Of a stretch of DNA of 7,023 nucleotides, positions 1-6,549 are shown piece after piece; within the stretch, counting starts at the first letter, position 1; the number at the start of each line of letters is the position of its first letter. Both the position numbers and the translations under genes were made by a program. The DNA lies in the NCBI GenBank assembly GCA_014376885.1, contig JACMQR010000372.1:1-7023 (forward strand), written 5' to 3'. Origin of the DNA: Polaromonas sp. GTDB lineage: Bacteria; Pseudomonadota; Gammaproteobacteria; Burkholderiales; Burkholderiaceae_C. A model generated the notes under the pieces. It had not been told where the DNA came from. It made no database searches and was given only the letters and a program-made list of their open reading frames with translations.

Positions 1-1281
1 CGCAAAGCGCATCAGGGCGCGCAGGTAATCCAGATTGGACTCCAGCCCGGCGATGCGGGTCTCGCCCAGGGCCTGCGCCAGCCTCGCCAGCGCCTGCTCG
101 CGGTTGTCGCCGTGCGCGATCAGCTTGGCCAGCATCGGGTCGTAATGCGCGCTGACTTCGGTGCCGCGCTCGATCCAGGTGTCAACCCGCAGGTCGTCCG
201 GAAAATGCACCTCGGTCAGCAGACCGGTCGAAGGCTGGAAATTCTTCGCCGGATCTTCGGCATACAGCCGCGCCTGCACCGCATGGCCGCGCGCCACCAC
301 CGGCATCGACTGCAGGGCCGGCATGTCGCCGGCTGCGAGGCGAACCATCCACTCCACCAGATCAACGCCGGTGACGGCTTCGGTCACGCCATGCTCGACC
401 TGCAGCCGCGCATTGACTTCGAGAAAGAAAAACTCCTGAGTGGTGGCATCGACCACAAACTCGACCGTGCCGGCCGATCGGTAGCAGGCGGTGCGGGCCA
501 GCTGGCGCGCCGTTTCCAGTAGCGCCTGGCGCACCTCTTCGCGCAGGTTGGGGGCCGGGGTTTCCTCGACCACCTTCTGGTTACGCCGCTGCAGCGAACA
601 GTCGCGCTCGCCCAGCGCCAGCACCCCGCCCGCGCCGTCGCCGAAGATCTGCACCTCGATGTGGCGAGCGTCAGTGATGTAGCGCTCCAGGAACACGCCA
701 GCATCGGAAAAATTGGACTGCGCCAGGCGCTTGACCGAATCGAATGCGGCGCGCAGCTCGCCCGCCTGGCGGCACATCTGCATGCCGATGCCGCCGCCGC
801 CGGCGCTGCTTTTCAGCATGACCGGATAGCCGATGGTGTCGGCCTGCGCCAGCGCGTCGTCCAGGCCGGCCAGCAGGCCGGTGCCGGGCAGCAGGGGCAC
901 GCCGGCCCGGGTTGCCAGCGCGCGCGCCGTGTGCTTGAGGCCGAAAACCCGCATCTGCTGCGCCGTGGGGCCGATAAAGGCCAGCCCGGCGGCTTCGCAG
1001 GCCTCGACAAAGCCGGCGTTTTCCGACAGGAAACCATAGCCCGGATGAATCGCCTGGGCGCCGCTGGCCAGCGCCGCCTCGATGATGCGCTGTATCGCCA
1101 GGTAGCTGCCGCTGACGGCTGCCGGGCCGACGCAAACCGCTTCATCGGCCAGGGCCACATGGGCCGAATCGGCATCGGCTTCGGAATAGATCGCCACGGC
1201 GCCCACCCCCATCAGGCGCAGGGTGCGGATGATGCGGCAGGCGATTGCGCCCCGGTTGGCAACAAGAACTTTTTTGAACAT
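1..1281 (-). CDS. uca: Urea/guanidine carboxylase, N-terminal biotin carboxylase part (cut by window edge)
   Basis: This is a biotin-dependent ATP-grasp carboxylase. The frame is open from ATG at 1281 to the window edge: 427 codons of a protein that is normally about 1,200 residues. Visible motifs are ANRGAIACR (8-16), [10 protein letters not shown] (79-88), the glycine-rich ATP loop [11 protein letters not shown] (157-167), [11 protein letters not shown] (226-236), [14 protein letters not shown] (288-301) and [12 protein letters not shown] (380-391). The variants GGGGIGM, RRNQK (Asn where acetyl-CoA and pyruvate carboxylases have His) and VEHGVTE are typical of the urea carboxylase family. 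Carboxyltransferase and biotin-carrier domains are expected beyond position 1, followed by allophanate hydrolase. Enzymes of this family found with paired DUF1989 proteins and a guanidine-I riboswitch act on guanidine, so guanidine carboxylase is the better guess here. The Shine-Dalgarno sequence is weak. The gene lies 74 nt after the UAAP1-like gene. Confidence 0.95.
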   Translation of the reverse strand, partial: MFKKVLVANRGAIACRIIRTLRLMGVGAVAIYSEADADSAHVALADEAVCVGPAAVSGSYLAIQRIIEAALASGAQAIHPGYGFLSENAGFVEACEAAGLAFIGPTAQQMRVFGLKHTARALATRAGVPLLPGTGLLAGLDDALAQADTIGYPVMLKSSAGGGGIGMQMCRQAGELRAAFDSVKRLAQSNFSDAGVFLERYITDARHIEVQIFGDGAGGVLALGERDCSLQRRNQKVVEETPAPNLREEVRQALLETARQLARTACYRSAGTVEFVVDATTQEFFFLEVNARLQVEHGVTEAVTGVDLVEWMVRLAAGDMPALQSMPVVARGHAVQARLYAEDPAKNFQPSTGLLTEVHFPDDLRVDTWIERGTEVSAHYDPMLAKLIAHGDNREQALARLAQALGETRIAGLESNLDYLRALMRFA

Positions 1282-1299
1282 GATCGGCTCAGGGCAAGC

Positions 1300-1346
1300 G
1301 GCAGGTCGTCCTGCCAGTCAGGAACAGGCGCCGGTCGTCCGGCGCC
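1300..1346 (-). other. Two intercistronic hairpins with identical ACGA loops
   Basis: The 74-nt gap between the UAAP1-like gene and the carboxylase gene holds two perfect hairpins. Read on the minus strand, the first is GGCGCCGG-ACGA-CCGGCGCC (1346-1327, 8-bp stem). The second is GGCAGG-ACGA-CCTGCC (1315-1300, 6-bp stem), ending 18 nt before the carboxylase ATG. Neither is followed by a U-tract, so they are not intrinsic terminators. They could serve as mRNA processing or stability elements, or affect translation of the large carboxylase. That role is inference. Confidence 0.6.
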
Positions 1347-1355
1347 CGGAGGTTT

Positions 1356-2006
1356 TCAGGCCGCGTCCCAGACCAGGCAGCGCACCGGCGTCGGGTTGTA
1401 GGCGTTGCACGGGTTGTTGAGCTGCGGACAGTTCGACACCAGCACGACCACATCCATCTCGGCGCGCATCTCGACATACTTGCCAGGCGCGGAGATACCG
1501 TCCTCGAAAGTCAGCCCGCCTTGCGGCGTGACCGGCACATTCATAAAGAAGTTGATGTTGGGCGCCATGTCGCGCTTGTGCAGCCCGTAGGGGTTGTGCG
1601 CGATGGCGCCCATGAAGTTGTCGCGGCAGCTGTGCATGGCGCGCTTTTCCAGCGCATAGCGCACGGTGTTGCTCTCGCATGAGCAGGCGCCGCCCAGCGT
1701 GTCGTGGCGCCCGCAGGTATCGGCCACGATGGTCAGCATCGGCTGGCCTTCGCTCGACATGAGCACGGAGCCCAGGCCCAGGTAGAGCGCGCCCTGCGCC
1801 TGGATGGTGTGCGTCAGGCTGTAATGCTCTTCGGGGTCGGCGGCGTTGAAGAACAAGGTGTCGACGGCCTGGTTGCCTTCGAGATCGACGATGCGAAGAA
1901 CCTGGCCTTTGCCGAGCCGCTGCAGCCACGGCTCGCCGGCGGGAATGGTTTCGTCCAGAGTAGCCTGTGCGGGATCGAGTGCGCTGGCCTGAATGGTGGC
2001 AGACAT
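1356..2006 (-). CDS. UAAP1-like DUF1989 protein, carboxyguanidine deiminase subunit
   Basis: This is a 216-residue protein of the DUF1989 family, of the type called urea carboxylase-associated protein 1. Conserved blocks are [17 protein letters not shown] (97-113), [10 protein letters not shown] (150-159) and a C-terminal [12 protein letters not shown] segment (197-208). Paired UAAP proteins have been shown elsewhere to form a carboxyguanidine deiminase (CgdAB), which converts carboxyguanidine to allophanate plus ammonia. The Cys/His-rich CGRHD block is a plausible metal or active-site segment. The start at 2006 is preferred over the in-frame ATG at 2024 because AAGGA (2015-2019) lies 8 nt upstream of it. 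The protein is a diverged relative of its neighbour at 2052-2834, which fits a heteromeric enzyme. Assignment to UAAP1 rather than UAAP2 rests on length, motif style and position next to the carboxylase gene. Confidence 0.9.
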   Translation of the reverse strand: MSATIQASALDPAQATLDETIPAGEPWLQRLGKGQVLRIVDLEGNQAVDTLFFNAADPEEHYSLTHTIQAQGALYLGLGSVLMSSEGQPMLTIVADTCGRHDTLGGACSCESNTVRYALEKRAMHSCRDNFMGAIAHNPYGLHKRDMAPNINFFMNVPVTPQGGLTFEDGISAPGKYVEMRAEMDVVVLVSNCPQLNNPCNAYNPTPVRCLVWDAA

Positions 2007-2014
2007 GGTGGAAT

Positions 2015-2019
2015 TCCTT
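2015..2019 (-). promoter_or_regulatory. Shine-Dalgarno site choosing the 2006 start
   Basis: On the minus strand AAGGA sits 8 nt before the ATG at 2006. It lies inside the extension that would be coding if the ATG at 2024 were used, so it favours the shorter 216-residue product. Confidence 0.65.
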
Positions 2020-2051
2020 GGCATGATGGGTTAAAGGCTGGAGCGCTGGAT

Positions 2052-2834
2052 TCAGAGAAACCAGCGCTCGGTGTTGATGAAGCCGCGCTCGTTCTCGGGG
2101 CACGACAGCCGGCACACATCACGGGCGCCCGCCGTGCCAGAGCGCCAGGCCGTGAGCTTCACCGCGCCCGGGGCATAGGTCGGCGCCGGATCGAGCGGAT
2201 GCGGCGCGGCGGAAAGCACCACCAGCACATTCATCTCGAAACGCAGATCGACATGCTGGTCCGCCTGCCGGTGGGCCGTCTCGAAATGCAGCTTGCCGCC
2301 TTCATCGGCGCTGACCTTGCTGAAGAAATTGACATTGGCGCCCACATCGCGCCGGCCCAGGCCCCATTTGGTCAGCTCGACCAGCAAGCCCTCCTGGCCG
2401 CTGCGGTACATGGCGTTGCGCTGTTCCTGGTAGCGCGCCTGGCCATACTTTTTTTCCAGGCCAGCCGCGTCGAGCACGCCGCTGAAGGTGTCGTGCCAGC
2501 CGCAGCTGTCTTCGGGAAGCGAGCACAGGATGCGTCCCATGTCCGAGTAGCAGGCATGGCCGCTGGTGAGAAAAGCCGTGTGCTGCGCCTTGAGCGTGTC
2601 GGGCATGTTGTAGCGCTCGGTTTTTTCTTCCTGGTTGAAAAACAGCGCCGCGACGTTGGCCGTTCCCTGCAGGTCGGTGAGACGCAGCGTGTTACCGCGG
2701 CGCAGCACGCCTGACCAGTGGCAGCCGCCGGGCAGGGCTTCTCGCCACAGCACGCGCTCGGGCGCAAAGGGGAGCGACGTTTCAGGCACCGCAGCGCGGG
2801 CCAGCGGAGGCAAATTGGCAAAAGTGGTGGGCAT
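2052..2834 (-). CDS. UAAP2-like DUF1989 protein, carboxyguanidine deiminase subunit
   Basis: This is a 260-residue DUF1989 protein of the urea carboxylase-associated protein 2 type. It shares the family blocks with its downstream partner: CGWHDTFSGVLD (111-122), NVNFFSKV (167-174) and AAPHPLDPAPTY (209-220). The partner's extra cysteines (GACSCESN) are missing here, so one subunit may carry the catalytic metal and the other a structural role (inference). The order ATPase, UAAP2, UAAP1, carboxylase is the usual one for this locus type. The gap to the ATPase gene is 47 nt and the gap to the UAAP1-like gene is 45 nt. No convincing Shine-Dalgarno site precedes the ATG at 2834. In the pathway it works with UAAP1 on carboxyguanidine in the cytoplasm. 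Confidence 0.9.
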   Translation of the reverse strand: MPTTFANLPPLARAAVPETSLPFAPERVLWREALPGGCHWSGVLRRGNTLRLTDLQGTANVAALFFNQEEKTERYNMPDTLKAQHTAFLTSGHACYSDMGRILCSLPEDSCGWHDTFSGVLDAAGLEKKYGQARYQEQRNAMYRSGQEGLLVELTKWGLGRRDVGANVNFFSKVSADEGGKLHFETAHRQADQHVDLRFEMNVLVVLSAAPHPLDPAPTYAPGAVKLTAWRSGTAGARDVCRLSCPENERGFINTERWFL

Positions 2835-2881
2835 GGCGTGATCGCTGGTGAGGGTGGGTTGAATGGCCGGGCGCGGCGGCG

Positions 2882-3718
2882 TCAGACGGCCGTGCTTTGC
2901 AGATTGAGCTGGTCGAGCATGTCCAGGTCGGTGGTGATGCCCGTGCTCTGCCGGATGCGCGCCAGGATCTCGGCGCGCAGCTCGCGAAACGGCACCGTGT
3001 GCTTCATCTCCTGGGTGCGCTGCGCCGGCAGCGGCACGGTGAACGTGCTGTGGACACGACCGGGCCGCGGCTGCATCAGCACCACGCGCTGGCCCAGGTA
3101 GATGGCTTCTTCCACGTCGTGGGTGACAAAGACAATGGTGGTTTTTTCAACCCGGTGAATGTGCAGAATCAGGTCATGCATGACCTCCCGCGTCTGCGCG
3201 TCCAGCGCGCCGAATGGCTCGTCCATCAACAAGATCGAGGGCCGGCCCATCAGCGCCCGCGCAATCGCCACCCGCTGCTGCATGCCGCCCGACAGCTGGT
3301 TCGGGTAGGCCGAGCGCACCTTGTTCAGGCCGATCAGGTTGAGCAGCGCATCGGCCCGGCCGGATGCAGTTTCCACGTCTGAAGAGGTCAGGTTTTCGCG
3401 GTTGATCTTGAGCTGGCGGCTGAACTTGATGTTGTCGATGACGCTGAGCCACGGATACAGGCTGTAGTGCTGAAACACCATAGCCCGGTCAGCGCCTGGG
3501 CTGTTGATGGTCTGGCCGTCGCACAGAACCTGGCCGCTGGTGCGGTACTCCAGACCAGCCAAGATCCGCAGCAAGGTCGATTTGCCGCAGCCCGAGGCCC
3601 CCACCAGCGTGACAAACTCGTTGTCTTCGATCGTGAGGTTGACATCCTGCAGCGCAGGCACCTGGCCGACAGCGGACGCAAAGATCTTGCCGACATTCTC
3701 TATAGCAACTTTGGACAT
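2882..3718 (-). CDS. ABC transporter ATP-binding protein, NitT/TauT (SsuB/TauB-like) family
   Basis: This is a 278-residue ABC ATPase that powers import through the permease encoded just upstream. All key motifs are intact: Walker A GASGCGKST (40-48), Q-loop VFQHY (Gln83), signature LSGGMQQR (142-149), Walker B ILLMDEPFGALD (162-173) and H-loop FVTHDVEEA (His200). The short interval to the D-loop and the EPFGALDAQTR stretch are typical of nitrate/sulfonate/taurine-type importers. About 45 residues follow the core as a C-terminal tail. The ATG at 3718 lies 4 nt after the permease stop and has GAGGG about 7 nt upstream, so the two are tightly co-expressed. The context (riboswitch, deiminase, carboxylase) suggests the cargo is guanidine or a guanidine derivative. 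The cargo is inferred, not visible in the protein. Confidence 0.95.
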   Translation of the reverse strand: MSKVAIENVGKIFASAVGQVPALQDVNLTIEDNEFVTLVGASGCGKSTLLRILAGLEYRTSGQVLCDGQTINSPGADRAMVFQHYSLYPWLSVIDNIKFSRQLKINRENLTSSDVETASGRADALLNLIGLNKVRSAYPNQLSGGMQQRVAIARALMGRPSILLMDEPFGALDAQTREVMHDLILHIHRVEKTTIVFVTHDVEEAIYLGQRVVLMQPRPGRVHSTFTVPLPAQRTQEMKHTVPFRELRAEILARIRQSTGITTDLDMLDQLNLQSTAV

Positions 3719-3722
3719 GGCT

Positions 3723-4541
3723 TTACCCTCTTGCCTGTGACCAGGGAAACCAACGGCGATGCAGCCAGCGAAAGCCTTGGTCCATCAGCAGGCCGATCAC
3801 CCCGATCAAAATGATGCCGCCGAAAATCGTGTCGGTTTTGAGGTAGCGCTGGGCCTTCAAAATGGCATAGCCCAAGCCGGAATTCGCCGCCACCAGCTCG
3901 GCCACCACCAGGTAGGTCCAGGCCCAGCCCATGGTGATGCGCAGCGTGTCCAGCATCGCCGGCTTGGCCGACTGCGCCAGCACCAGACGGATCATTTCGT
4001 AGCGCGTCGCGCCCATGGTGAGGGCCGCTTCGACCTGAGCCATCGGCACCTGCCGCACATTCTCGGCCACCATCAGCACCATCTGGAAAAAGGTTCCGAT
4101 GAAGATGATGGAAATCTTGGCGCTTTCACCGATGCCGAGCCAGAGCATGACCAGCGGAATGAACGCCACGGCCGGCATGTAGCGAATGAAGTCGGTCAGG
4201 GGTTCGAGCAGCGCCTCGACCGGCCGGAATGCGCCGATCAGCAGGCCCAGCGGCAGAGCCAGCGCGGCCGACAGCCCAAAGCCGGCCGCCACGCGGTAAA
4301 TGCTGATGGCCGCGTCGCTCATCAGCTCGTCCTCGAACAGCCAGGCCACTATGCGGGTGAACACCCGCAGCGGTCCCGGCATGAACACCGGATCGACCCA
4401 GCCCGAGGCAGAGATGGCAGCCCAGGCGGCAAACGGAACGAGCAGCCCCAGCGCGGCGAACATCCAGTACTGCCGGCGGGACAGGTGGCCGGCAATGCGC
4501 CAAATGCCTGGGCGTGCGGGTAGCAGGGGTTTTTCGGACAA
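3723..4541 (-). CDS. ABC transporter permease, NitT/TauT (SsuC/TauC-like) family, TTG start
   Basis: This is a 272-residue inner-membrane permease with about six hydrophobic segments (around residues 27-45, 83-105, 122-136, 142-160, 203-220 and 238-254). The EAA-type cytoplasmic loop that contacts the ATPase is at about 170-190 (VEAALTMGATRYEMIRLVLA). It is the first gene after the guanidine-I riboswitch. The start is TTG at 4541: GGAG (4548-4551) lies 6 nt upstream, an in-frame TAA lies just before that, and the next in-frame Met (residue 27) would cut into the first membrane segment. Relatives normally work with a periplasmic binding protein encoded beside them, and none is present in this window. 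The substrate is probably guanidine, judged from the control region and downstream enzymes. Confidence 0.93.
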   Translation of the reverse strand: MSEKPLLPARPGIWRIAGHLSRRQYWMFAALGLLVPFAAWAAISASGWVDPVFMPGPLRVFTRIVAWLFEDELMSDAAISIYRVAAGFGLSAALALPLGLLIGAFRPVEALLEPLTDFIRYMPAVAFIPLVMLWLGIGESAKISIIFIGTFFQMVLMVAENVRQVPMAQVEAALTMGATRYEMIRLVLAQSAKPAMLDTLRITMGWAWTYLVVAELVAANSGLGYAILKAQRYLKTDTIFGGIILIGVIGLLMDQGFRWLHRRWFPWSQARG

Positions 4542-4560
4542 TACGGGCTCCGGGAGTTAA

Positions 4561-4609
4561 GAAAAAAAAGCCAAGAGAGGACAGCGGTCAACACCATCTT
4601 CTCCCGGGC
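4561..4609 (-). terminator. Intrinsic terminator of the guanidine-I riboswitch
   Basis: On the minus strand GCCCGGGAGA (4609-4600) can pair with TCTCTTGGC (4578-4570). This gives 9 pairs, two of them G-U, with one bulged C, and a U8 tract (4569-4562) follows directly. The 5' arm is the conserved 3' end of the ykkC aptamer, so ligand-stabilised aptamer and terminator exclude each other. This is the standard guanidine-ON design: without guanidine the RNA ends before the permease start at 4541. Confidence 0.85.
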
Positions 4610-4704
4610 TTTTGTCCCTCCGTGGAGCCGCATCAACAGCGGCCGACAGCTCTCGGACCAGACAACGCCACACAGCATGACGTCCGGAACCCTAGCGGTC
4701 TGAT
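4588..4704 (-). promoter_or_regulatory. Guanidine-I (ykkC) riboswitch
   Basis: The minus strand carries the three signature blocks of the ykkC/guanidine-I RNA in the right order: CTAGGGTTCCGG (near 4695-4684), CTGGTCCGAGAG (4661-4650) and ACGGAGGGACAAAAGCCC (about 4623-4606) running into GGGAGA. A GCCGC/GCGGC helix (4643-4639 with 4631-4627) lies between the last two blocks. The flanks TCAGACC and GGTGTTGA can close an imperfect P1 stem. The RNA binds guanidinium and turns on downstream genes. The exact outer boundaries are approximate. The downstream guanidine-type genes argue for the guanidine-binding subtype rather than the ppGpp or PRPP variants. Confidence 0.95.
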
Positions 4705-4753
4705 AAGCAAGGCGGCTCTGTGATCAGCGCCACGCCTCTCCTGAAACCAACCA

Positions 4754-4769
4754 TGCAACTTCAATGCCA
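4754..4769 (-). promoter_or_regulatory. Putative sigma-54 (RpoN) promoter
   Basis: The minus strand reads TGGCATTGAAGTTGCA. It has the invariant GG (-24) and GC (-12) at the exact 10-nt spacing, and TGGCA and TTGCA match the consensus apart from the central bases. Transcription would start near 4743, about 40 nt before the riboswitch, giving a leader of about 200 nt. RpoN promoters need an activator such as NtrC, which fits a nitrogen-scavenging operon. This is a single motif match without experimental support. Confidence 0.7.
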
Positions 4770-4862
4770 ATTTCCAGCAGCATGAAAACTGCGCTGACCA
4801 CACCGCTGGAGCAGCAATTTTTTGAGTGCGGTCAGTGAGAATGCACCGAATTAGGGAAACTT

Positions 4863-4879
4863 GCACCAATACGTGGCAC
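4863..4879. promoter_or_regulatory. Possible NtrC enhancer site
   Basis: GCACCA-ATACG-TGGCAC (about 4863-4879) matches the NtrC dyad GCACCA-N5-TGGTGC at 10 of 12 arm positions. It lies about 120-135 nt upstream of the predicted sigma-54 start, a usual enhancer distance. A further half-site-like TGCACCG lies at 4842-4848. The location supports the call but the right arm is imperfect. Confidence 0.45.
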
Positions 4880-4918
4880 TTTCCGGCCCACCGTCATTCA
4901 CGAGGCGTCCGCTGGGCG

Positions 4919-5746
4919 CTAAACGCTGGATTCTGTGCCACTCCATTCAAGGATCTGCCAACGATGGCCGGTAGCCTCGCCGATGACGCGAGCGTGCTGC
5001 AGCGACTCGCGCTGCAGACTGCAGGGCAAGCTGCGGGCCTCAAGCCCGGGCAGCGTCGATTGCTCGATGGTCCAGCGGCCCGCATTCAGTACACCAAAGG
5101 AAATTTCAAAATCCAGCAGTTCGCCGGCTATCTCCGGATACCGGGCAAGCACCTCAGCCAGCGACTGCCCGGCCTGCAGGTTGTTAGGCCAGGCCAGGCG
5201 CCGGGGGCGAACACGCATGAGATAGCGGCCCGCCACCAGCACCCTTTCCTGGTTGTCGTGGCCCAAGCTGTCCAGCCCGGCCAGCACGATGCAGCGGCCA
5301 ACCGAATCGGGCAGTCGTTGCCAGACCTCCAGGTAAGGCGCGTGAACGCCGGTCTCGATCAGGCAGTCCGGCGTGTCGAACACCATCCAGCCCGCATCGG
5401 CCCCGTCCCGCGCCGGCTGGAAGTCGCTGCGGCGATGCCAGGTGCAGACCTCCGAGCCGGCTTGCGGCCGAACCTCGGTGACGCCGCAAAAGCCCTGCTG
5501 GCCGGCCAGCCTGAGCGCACGCTCGAGGCTCGCCTCGACCAAGGGTGGTGACGCGGCGCTTGGCCGGGCTGCCGGGGGAACGCGCAGGTCGGCGTGCCAG
5601 ACACTGGCCTGCAGCCAGCGCACAAAGCTGCGGTCGTCGCGCTGCCCGGGTGCCTCAAGCAGCGTGCGGACCCAGACGCCCCGGTAGCGCTGCGGCACGG
5701 CGGGCCAGCCAGCCTCGGGCCAGTCGACCGGGGGCGCGGCGCTCAT
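4919..5746 (-). CDS. Hypothetical protein, possibly Hri1-like
   Basis: This is a 275-residue soluble protein with no signal peptide or membrane segment. Tryptophan-rich blocks recur: YRGVWVRTLLE (21-31), FVRWLQASVWHADLRVP (41-57), QQGFCGVTEV (83-92), CTWHRRSDFQP (101-111), GWMVFDTPDCLIETGVHAPYLEVW (119-142) and VAGRYLMRVRPRRLAWP (171-187). This alternation of short strands, with an ETGVHAPYLEVW-type motif, recalls the Hri1 family of beta-barrel, lipocalin-like proteins, but I recognise it only loosely and no enzymatic function can be claimed. Its ATG overlaps the stop of the lactonase-like gene by 4 nt (ATGA, 5746-5743), which implies translational coupling and a shared role. No good Shine-Dalgarno site is visible, consistent with re-initiation. 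It ends with TAG at 4919-4921. Confidence 0.85.
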   Translation of the reverse strand: MSAAPPVDWPEAGWPAVPQRYRGVWVRTLLEAPGQRDDRSFVRWLQASVWHADLRVPPAARPSAASPPLVEASLERALRLAGQQGFCGVTEVRPQAGSEVCTWHRRSDFQPARDGADAGWMVFDTPDCLIETGVHAPYLEVWQRLPDSVGRCIVLAGLDSLGHDNQERVLVAGRYLMRVRPRRLAWPNNLQAGQSLAEVLARYPEIAGELLDFEISFGVLNAGRWTIEQSTLPGLEARSLPCSLQRESLQHARVIGEATGHRWQILEWSGTESSV

Positions 5747-6549
5747 TCGAAAGCCAGCGGAAAAGCTGGCAGCAACCGGTAAAACGCCATGTCGTGGTTG
5801 GGCCAGATGCGGGCACCGGTTTCACTGGCCAGCGCCTTGAGCTTGCGGATGCTGTCGATGGCCTGCTGCTCGCGGCCCTGCCACAAGGTGCCCGGGGCCA
5901 CCTCGTCGTCGAGGTTTTCCTGCAGGTCGGCGGCATCGCCTGCCAGCAGCACCGGCGGCCCCTTGGGCAGCTCGATCAGCATCGACATATGGCCCACGGT
6001 GTGGCCCGGCGTGGCCACGGCGTGAACGCCGGGCAGCAGCGTGTACTCGCCCTGCTTGAGCCTGAACTGCAGCGGCGCGCCGGCATCGTCCTGCAAGTCG
6101 TCGGCGAAGACCGCCTGGTCGGCGCCACTGCGCGCTGCCGCCATTTCATCGTGCTGCACATGGATTTCCGCGCCGCAGCCGCAGCGGCGCAAGTCCTTGA
6201 GCCCGCCGGCATGGTCGAAATGCAGGTGTCCGATGAATATCACGTCGACATCGGCCGGCGTCAACCCCAGCCGAGCCAAGTGGTGCGGAATGCGCTGCGC
6301 TTCGTCCATCTCGGGCGCGCCAAACTCAAAGGCACCGGCGTCGTAGTAACGGGCCCGAGCCAGCGGATCGGCAATCTTGGCGTGGTCGCAGCCCACGTCG
6401 TAGAGAATGCGGCCTTGGGCCGTTTCAATCAGGTAAGCCAGGATGGGCGCCTCGATCTGCTGGCCCCGGCCGCGGTTGAAAGTCGAGATCGACTTGTCGT
6501 AGCGATGCGTAGCGGTCAGCAGGGGCCAGAGTTTTTTAACTTGCGTCAT
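5743..6549 (-). CDS. Metallo-beta-lactamase-fold hydrolase, AHL-lactonase-like
   Basis: This is a 268-residue hydrolase close in length to the AttM/AiiB lactonases. The dizinc ligands are all present: HLHFDH (108-113), PGHTVGH (His183), AGDA (Asp205) and PNHD (His252). The N-terminal ILYDVGCD (48-55) is typical of the group. The tyrosine that follows the bridging Asp by three residues in AiiA is replaced (GDAAD, Asp208), so the substrate may be another lactone or ester. There is no signal peptide, so it is cytoplasmic. The ATG at 6549 matches the start of the plus-strand copy at 6844. Here three 10-bp repeats replace that copy's GAAGGA Shine-Dalgarno. The frame stays open upstream, so a longer fused product cannot be excluded. 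The gene overlaps the next gene by ATGA. Confidence 0.9.
   Translation of the reverse strand: MTQVKKLWPLLTATHRYDKSISTFNRGRGQQIEAPILAYLIETAQGRILYDVGCDHAKIADPLARARYYDAGAFEFGAPEMDEAQRIPHHLARLGLTPADVDVIFIGHLHFDHAGGLKDLRRCGCGAEIHVQHDEMAAARSGADQAVFADDLQDDAGAPLQFRLKQGEYTLLPGVHAVATPGHTVGHMSMLIELPKGPPVLLAGDAADLQENLDDEVAPGTLWQGREQQAIDSIRKLKALASETGARIWPNHDMAFYRLLPAFPLAFE
5753..5770 (-). other. Hairpin just before the ATGA overlap
   Basis: GCCAGC (5770-5765) pairs perfectly with GCTGGC (5758-5753) around a 6-nt TTTTCC loop on the minus strand, 7 nt before the overlapping start at 5746. It lies inside the last codons of the lactonase-like gene. It could hide or tune the start of the next gene, or be chance. 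Confidence 0.4.

Larger units (their letters stand above)
4705..4918. other. Intergenic control region
   Basis: This 214-nt stretch lies between the stop of the 275-residue gene at 4919 and the riboswitch. I see no supported gene in it. It holds the putative sigma-54 promoter and NtrC-like sites described separately. There is no convincing hairpin-plus-U-tract terminator for the upstream two-gene unit, so some read-through into the riboswitch leader is possible. Confidence 0.7.

Noticed and set aside
1300..1346. Rho-independent terminator between the UAAP1-like gene and the carboxylase gene
   Set aside because: The stems are strong, but no U-tract follows on the minus strand and the downstream gene belongs to the same pathway.
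2007..2024. Longer N-terminus for the UAAP1-like protein (ATG at 2024)
   Set aside because: A good AAGGA site lies within this extension at the right distance from the ATG at 2006, and the six extra residues look like untranslated sequence.
1704..2714. Plus-strand open frame of 336 codons
   Set aside because: It lies opposite two well-supported DUF1989 genes, its translation resembles no family I know, and GC-rich DNA commonly gives such antisense frames.
3759..4523. Plus-strand open frame of 254 codons
   Set aside because: It is antisense to the permease gene, rich in His, Gln and Arg, and without recognisable motifs.
4826..5551. Plus-strand open frame of 241 codons starting in the control region
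   Set aside because: Most of it is antisense to the 275-residue gene, and its start overlaps the putative NtrC sites. No family resemblance was seen.
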